DNA from: an uncultured Granulosicoccaceae bacterium | GTDB taxonomy: Bacteria; Pseudomonadota; Gammaproteobacteria; Granulosicoccales; Granulosicoccaceae | Length of the DNA stretch: 64,000 nucleotides | Direction of reading: 5' to 3' | NCBI GenBank assembly: GCA_937998875.1 | Contig: CALLBO010000041.1 | Coordinates: 61,731 to 125,730, forward strand | Shown here: positions 61,230-64,000 of the stretch, piece after piece | Numbering within the stretch: position 1 is the stretch's first letter | How the letters are laid out: every line of letters starts with the position of its first letter | Notes under the pieces: model-generated | The model's input: only the letters and a program-made list of their open reading frames with translations | Told to the model about the DNA's origin: nothing | The model's database searches: none | Made by a program: the position numbers and the translations under genes

Positions 61230-62204
61230 TTACTGGTTTGCGATGATTTCTTTTACTACCGGACCCATGACTTCAAACATAGTGTCCTGAGCTGCAGTAG
61301 CTTTGGCTGAGTCAGTGTAGAAAGAAGCCAGGTCATTACCAGCCATATACTTCTGGTAGCCTTCGATTGCCGCAATGTGGGCAATTGCAGCGCCTACGTC
61401 TTCTTTTGCTTCATCAGGAATACCGGCTTTGCCAAACAGGCACATCAAACCGGTGAAATCGATACCGTCAGTACCTTGCTCACCAAATGTTGCCAGATCA
61501 GGTGCCATCGGATCACGCTCTGCACCTGCTGATGCCAGTGCACGGATGTCGTCTTCAAAGCCCACTACCGTGTTTACACCACCGAATACCGCTTCAACTG
61601 ATTGTGATACCAGAGCGGCCCGTGCTTTTGAACCACCTTTGAAAGGTACTTTCTTATGCTTGATACCGTGAGTATCAAAGAAGATGTGGCCGATAGTTGC
61701 GTGCATGGTGGCGGCACCTGATGTACCCCAGGTAATTTCGTCACCGGATTCTTTGGCGTTTGCGATGAACTCTTCCAAAGTAGTGGCGGGGTTAGACGCG
61801 TGTACCTGTAGCGAAGTAACCAGCTGTGATGCACAACCGAGGTTCACGAAGTCATCGGAGACGTGATAAGGGCGGTCATCACCTTTTGCGAGTTCACCAG
61901 CGATGAACGTACCGATGTTGATCATATAAAGCGTGTGGCCATCAGCATCTTCATCAAGAACTGCTTTAGCCGCTTTCTGACCAGAAGCGCCCGGCAGGTT
62001 TACGATGTAAGCGGGCAGGCCGTTCATGCTTGGGGCTTCATGCATATAGGAAGCGAAGCCACGAGCGGTGGTGTCTGTACCACCACCGGCTGAGAAGCCA
62101 ACCATGATTTTAACGGGTTTTTCGGGATAGTCTGCAACCGCTGCTGCGCTTACGAACATTGCTGATGCTGCAACGCCGGTGGCAAGTTTCTTAACAAAGG
62201 TCAT
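61230..62204 (-). CDS. tctC: Tripartite tricarboxylate transporter substrate-binding protein TctC (Bug family)
   Basis: This is a 324-aa periplasmic binding protein with signal peptide MTFVKKLATGVAASAMFVSA cleaved near AVADYP. Bug-family signatures are YPEKPVKIMVGFSAGGGTDTTAR at the mature start, NLPGASGQKAAKAVLDEDADG (the second lid loop), and VPFKGGSKARAALVSQSVEAVFGG. The ligand carboxylate is held by the loops after the first strand. It heads the minus-strand operon tctC-tctB-tctA-abrB-TPP enzyme and is divergent from a CoA-transferase gene (168 bp between the starts). Confidence 0.94.
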   Translation of the reverse strand: MTFVKKLATGVAASAMFVSAAAVADYPEKPVKIMVGFSAGGGTDTTARGFASYMHEAPSMNGLPAYIVNLPGASGQKAAKAVLDEDADGHTLYMINIGTFIAGELAKGDDRPYHVSDDFVNLGCASQLVTSLQVHASNPATTLEEFIANAKESGDEITWGTSGAATMHATIGHIFFDTHGIKHKKVPFKGGSKARAALVSQSVEAVFGGVNTVVGFEDDIRALASAGAERDPMAPDLATFGEQGTDGIDFTGLMCLFGKAGIPDEAKEDVGAAIAHIAAIEGYQKYMAGNDLASFYTDSAKATAAQDTMFEVMGPVVKEIIANQ

Positions 62205-62372
62205 TATTTAATTCTCTCCAGTGAGTGTTGCAATCGGGTGCGTGCTCCGATTGCTTGCCCGGTAATTGTAAACTCGAAAGCGCTTTCGCTCAAACTTAAC
62301 CGTCTGTACGCTTTGAACTTTGCGAGACGGACACAAACTTGTTTCAATATTCTCGGAATTTTGTGAGATCTC

Positions 62373-63536
62373 ATGTCGAAAACGCACCCTTTTGAGGGTT
62401 TATTGGTAGTTGATTTTACTCATGTTTTGGCGGGTCCAGCCTGCTCTTACTACCTGGGTTTGCTCGGGGCTGAGGTCATCAAAGTTGAGTCTGTGACTAA
62501 AGGCGACGCAATTCGTCATCGTGGTGGAACGGATGCTGAGGCGGCCAGAGCCGGGATGAGCACCTCATATATGACGCAGGGTGCTGGAAAACGATCTATC
62601 TGCCTCGAGCTGGAGACGCCAGGCGGTATCAGCAAATTTCATAAGCTGCTAGCGCAGGCTGATATCCTGGTTGAAAATCATGTACCGGAAACCATGCGCC
62701 GGTTACAACTTGATGAAGAAAACCTCGCCGCAAGACACCCGCATCTAATTCACTGTGCGATGACCGGGTATGGGCGCGGTGGCGAGCAGGAAAATACTGC
62801 GGCTTATGATGTAAACATACAGGCATCGTGCGGATTGATGGAAGCGACCGGTACCATGGAGAGCGGGCCAATAAGAACCGGCGCACCGGTACTGGATTAC
62901 GCAACCGCCCTTGCCGCAAGTTTTGCAGTGTCTGCGGCGCTTTATGAGAGAGCTTCAACCGGTGAGGGTTCCTTTATTGATGTATCAATGCTTGAAACCG
63001 GTTTAACGCTGATGAGCTCTACCGTGACTGACTATCTTGCAACAGGCAATGCGCCCCAACGGCGTGGCAATCTGGCAAACAGTCGTTCACCGGGTGCAGG
63101 AAGTTTTTCTTGCAAAGAAGGGGTGATGTCACTCGGTGTTAATGAAGAATCGCACTTTAAGTGTCTGGCTTATGCACTTGGTCGTGAAGACTGGCTCACG
63201 GACAATCGGTATCAGGAACGAGACGTACGTAAGTCACATGCTAATGAGCTCGCCGTGGAGATCGAAGCCGAGCTTGCAAAGAAAACAGCAGATGAGTGGG
63301 AGCCGGTTCTACAATCAGCCGGTGTGCCATCTGCAAGGCTGCGCACTCTGCCCGAAGCGCTGAATTCTGATCAGATGAAATCGCGAGGGTTTGTACAAAC
63401 AACTGCTGACGGCATTGGTGTACCGACACTACCGTTCAGGTTAGGTGGTAGTGATTCATACTGCCCGGTATCCGGTGCCCCGTTAAAGGGCGAGCATACT
63501 GCTGAGATAGAGAAATGGTTAAATTCGTTACCGTAG
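62373..63536 (+). CDS. Class III (CaiB/BaiF) CoA-transferase
   Basis: This is a 387-aa CoA-transferase. N-terminal LLVVDFTHVLAGPACSYYLGLLGAEVIKVE, KRSICLELETPGG and ILVENHVPETMRRLQLD are classic. The catalytic aspartate is Asp175 in GAPVLDYATALAAS. It is only moderately like the CoA-transferase at 28957, so not a local duplicate. It is divergent from tctC and likely activates the acid imported by the TTT system as its CoA ester. Together with the TPP enzyme at the end of that operon it recalls the Frc/Oxc pair of oxalate metabolism in plan, but identity is unproven. Confidence 0.9.
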   Translation: MSKTHPFEGLLVVDFTHVLAGPACSYYLGLLGAEVIKVESVTKGDAIRHRGGTDAEAARAGMSTSYMTQGAGKRSICLELETPGGISKFHKLLAQADILVENHVPETMRRLQLDEENLAARHPHLIHCAMTGYGRGGEQENTAAYDVNIQASCGLMEATGTMESGPIRTGAPVLDYATALAASFAVSAALYERASTGEGSFIDVSMLETGLTLMSSTVTDYLATGNAPQRRGNLANSRSPGAGSFSCKEGVMSLGVNEESHFKCLAYALGREDWLTDNRYQERDVRKSHANELAVEIEAELAKKTADEWEPVLQSAGVPSARLRTLPEALNSDQMKSRGFVQTTADGIGVPTLPFRLGGSDSYCPVSGAPLKGEHTAEIEKWLNSLP

Positions 63537-63779
63537 AGACGGTGTTGTTTTCCTGACTTTGGGAGCGGGTCTTTGATATTTTTGCATTGTTCGCCGTGCC
63601 GGTAATAGTTGGTCCGGGTGGTTGACTCTGCGATATTATAGGTCTGAGTTTCTGCGGCACAGGTGTTCTTGTTTACAGATGCGTTTTGAGGCAAGCGCTG
63701 CTGGAGACAAACGCTCTGGTAAAAAAGTAGCGGCAAGCTAATCTGCCCGGAAAATTAAAACCATACCTGGAGATTCAAT

Positions 63780-64000
63780 ATGAAAACTATGACATGTAAA
63801 CAAATGGGCGGTGCTTGTGAGGAGACTTTCAGCGCCGAGACCTTTGAGGAAATGGCAGAACTGAGTAAGGCGCACGGTATGGAGATGTTTCAGCAGCAGG
63901 ACGCAGCCCATCTGGCCATCATGGGTGAAATGAAAACGCTGATGGAAAAACCCGGTGCAATGGAAGAGTATATGGCGGAAAAGCGTCGTGCATTTGATGA
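63780..64000 (+). CDS. DUF1059-like small protein (partial, C-terminus outside window)
   Basis: The first 73 residues are present, beginning MKTMTCKQMGGACEETFSAE, with GGAG ahead of the ATG. The sequence has the DUF1059-type pattern C-K-Q-x-G-G-A-C at the start, followed by FEEMAELSKAHGMEM and an acidic helix. Such proteins are small and soluble, and their function is unknown. The reading frame is open to the end of the window. It is 243 nt downstream of the CoA-transferase stop, so probably separate. Confidence 0.75.
   Translation, partial: MKTMTCKQMGGACEETFSAETFEEMAELSKAHGMEMFQQQDAAHLAIMGEMKTLMEKPGAMEEYMAEKRRAFD

Noticed and set aside
1..64000. CRISPR arrays, tRNA or rRNA genes, prophage or intact transposase
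   Set aside because: No spaced repeats, cloverleaf sequences, phage genes or transposase-like proteins were recognised on reading; a covariance search was not possible.

Overview
The window looks like chromosomal DNA of a free-living, probably marine, Gram-negative heterotroph. It is packed with high-affinity uptake systems of every periplasmic-binding-protein class (two TRAP-T, one tripartite tricarboxylate TTT, two ABC importers), mostly co-directional operons with ATGA-type overlaps, and small catabolic islands, each with its own regulator. Base composition is near even. Secreted GWGW-repeat proteins are common in marine gammaproteobacteria, while the PL15/AlgQ locus reads like the Agrobacterium and Sphingomonas versions. 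I therefore infer a gamma- or alphaproteobacterium and cannot place it more precisely. No rRNA, tRNA, CRISPR array, prophage or complete insertion sequence was recognised.

Layout. 1-5484 (minus): two TRAP-T carboxylate transporters, the first running off the left edge. 5682-7399 (plus): two FadR-type GntR regulators, each with a palindrome upstream. 7425-16594 (plus): a polyuronate utilisation operon of MalK-type ATPase, two LplB/LplC-type permeases, an AlgQ-like binding protein, a PL15 exolytic lyase, an SDR reductase and a GH88 unsaturated uronyl hydrolase. The logic is import of uronic-acid oligosaccharides, cytoplasmic cleavage to unsaturated monomers and reduction. 16677-20677: an ABC exporter, a secreted metallo-beta-lactamase-fold protein and a BesD-like Fe/2OG oxygenase. 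20834-24992: a lipoprotein, then ureide/purine genes uraD, puuE and an NCS2 permease with an odd repeat tail.

25060-30897: a PrpF/GalD-type isomerase divergent from tcuA-tcuB, a class III CoA-transferase and an SDR lacking its catalytic Tyr. 30898-36330: SGNH hydrolase, sterol-desaturase-like hydroxylase, a frameshifted lipoprotein gene, a secreted GWGW/beta-propeller-like protein and a 141-bp MITE-like element. 36331-48620: a homoserine-dehydrogenase-like oxidoreductase, an EctD-like dioxygenase and the reductive pyrimidine catabolic locus (preT, preA, rutR, amidohydrolase, dihydropyrimidinase) with its ABC importer.

48790-54388: an MscS channel, a scar in which an NmrA-like 5' fragment is joined to a decayed copy of the intact EamA gene located 2 kb away, and an A/T-rich SGNH hydrolase. 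54459-63536: enoyl-CoA hydratase, a 6PGDH-like dehydrogenase, a five-gene minus-strand operon (tctC-tctB-tctA-abrB-TPP enzyme) and a divergent CoA-transferase. A DUF1059-type gene runs off the right edge. A recurring design is an inverted repeat or hairpin directly behind a binding-protein gene inside its operon.

No wholly new multi-gene system is proven. The best candidates for new biology are the PL15+GH88 combination with its unknown substrate, the tcuAB-CoA-transferase-pseudo-SDR operon, the TTT/AbrB/TPP-enzyme operon, the BesD-like oxygenase and the repeat-tailed NCS2 permease.
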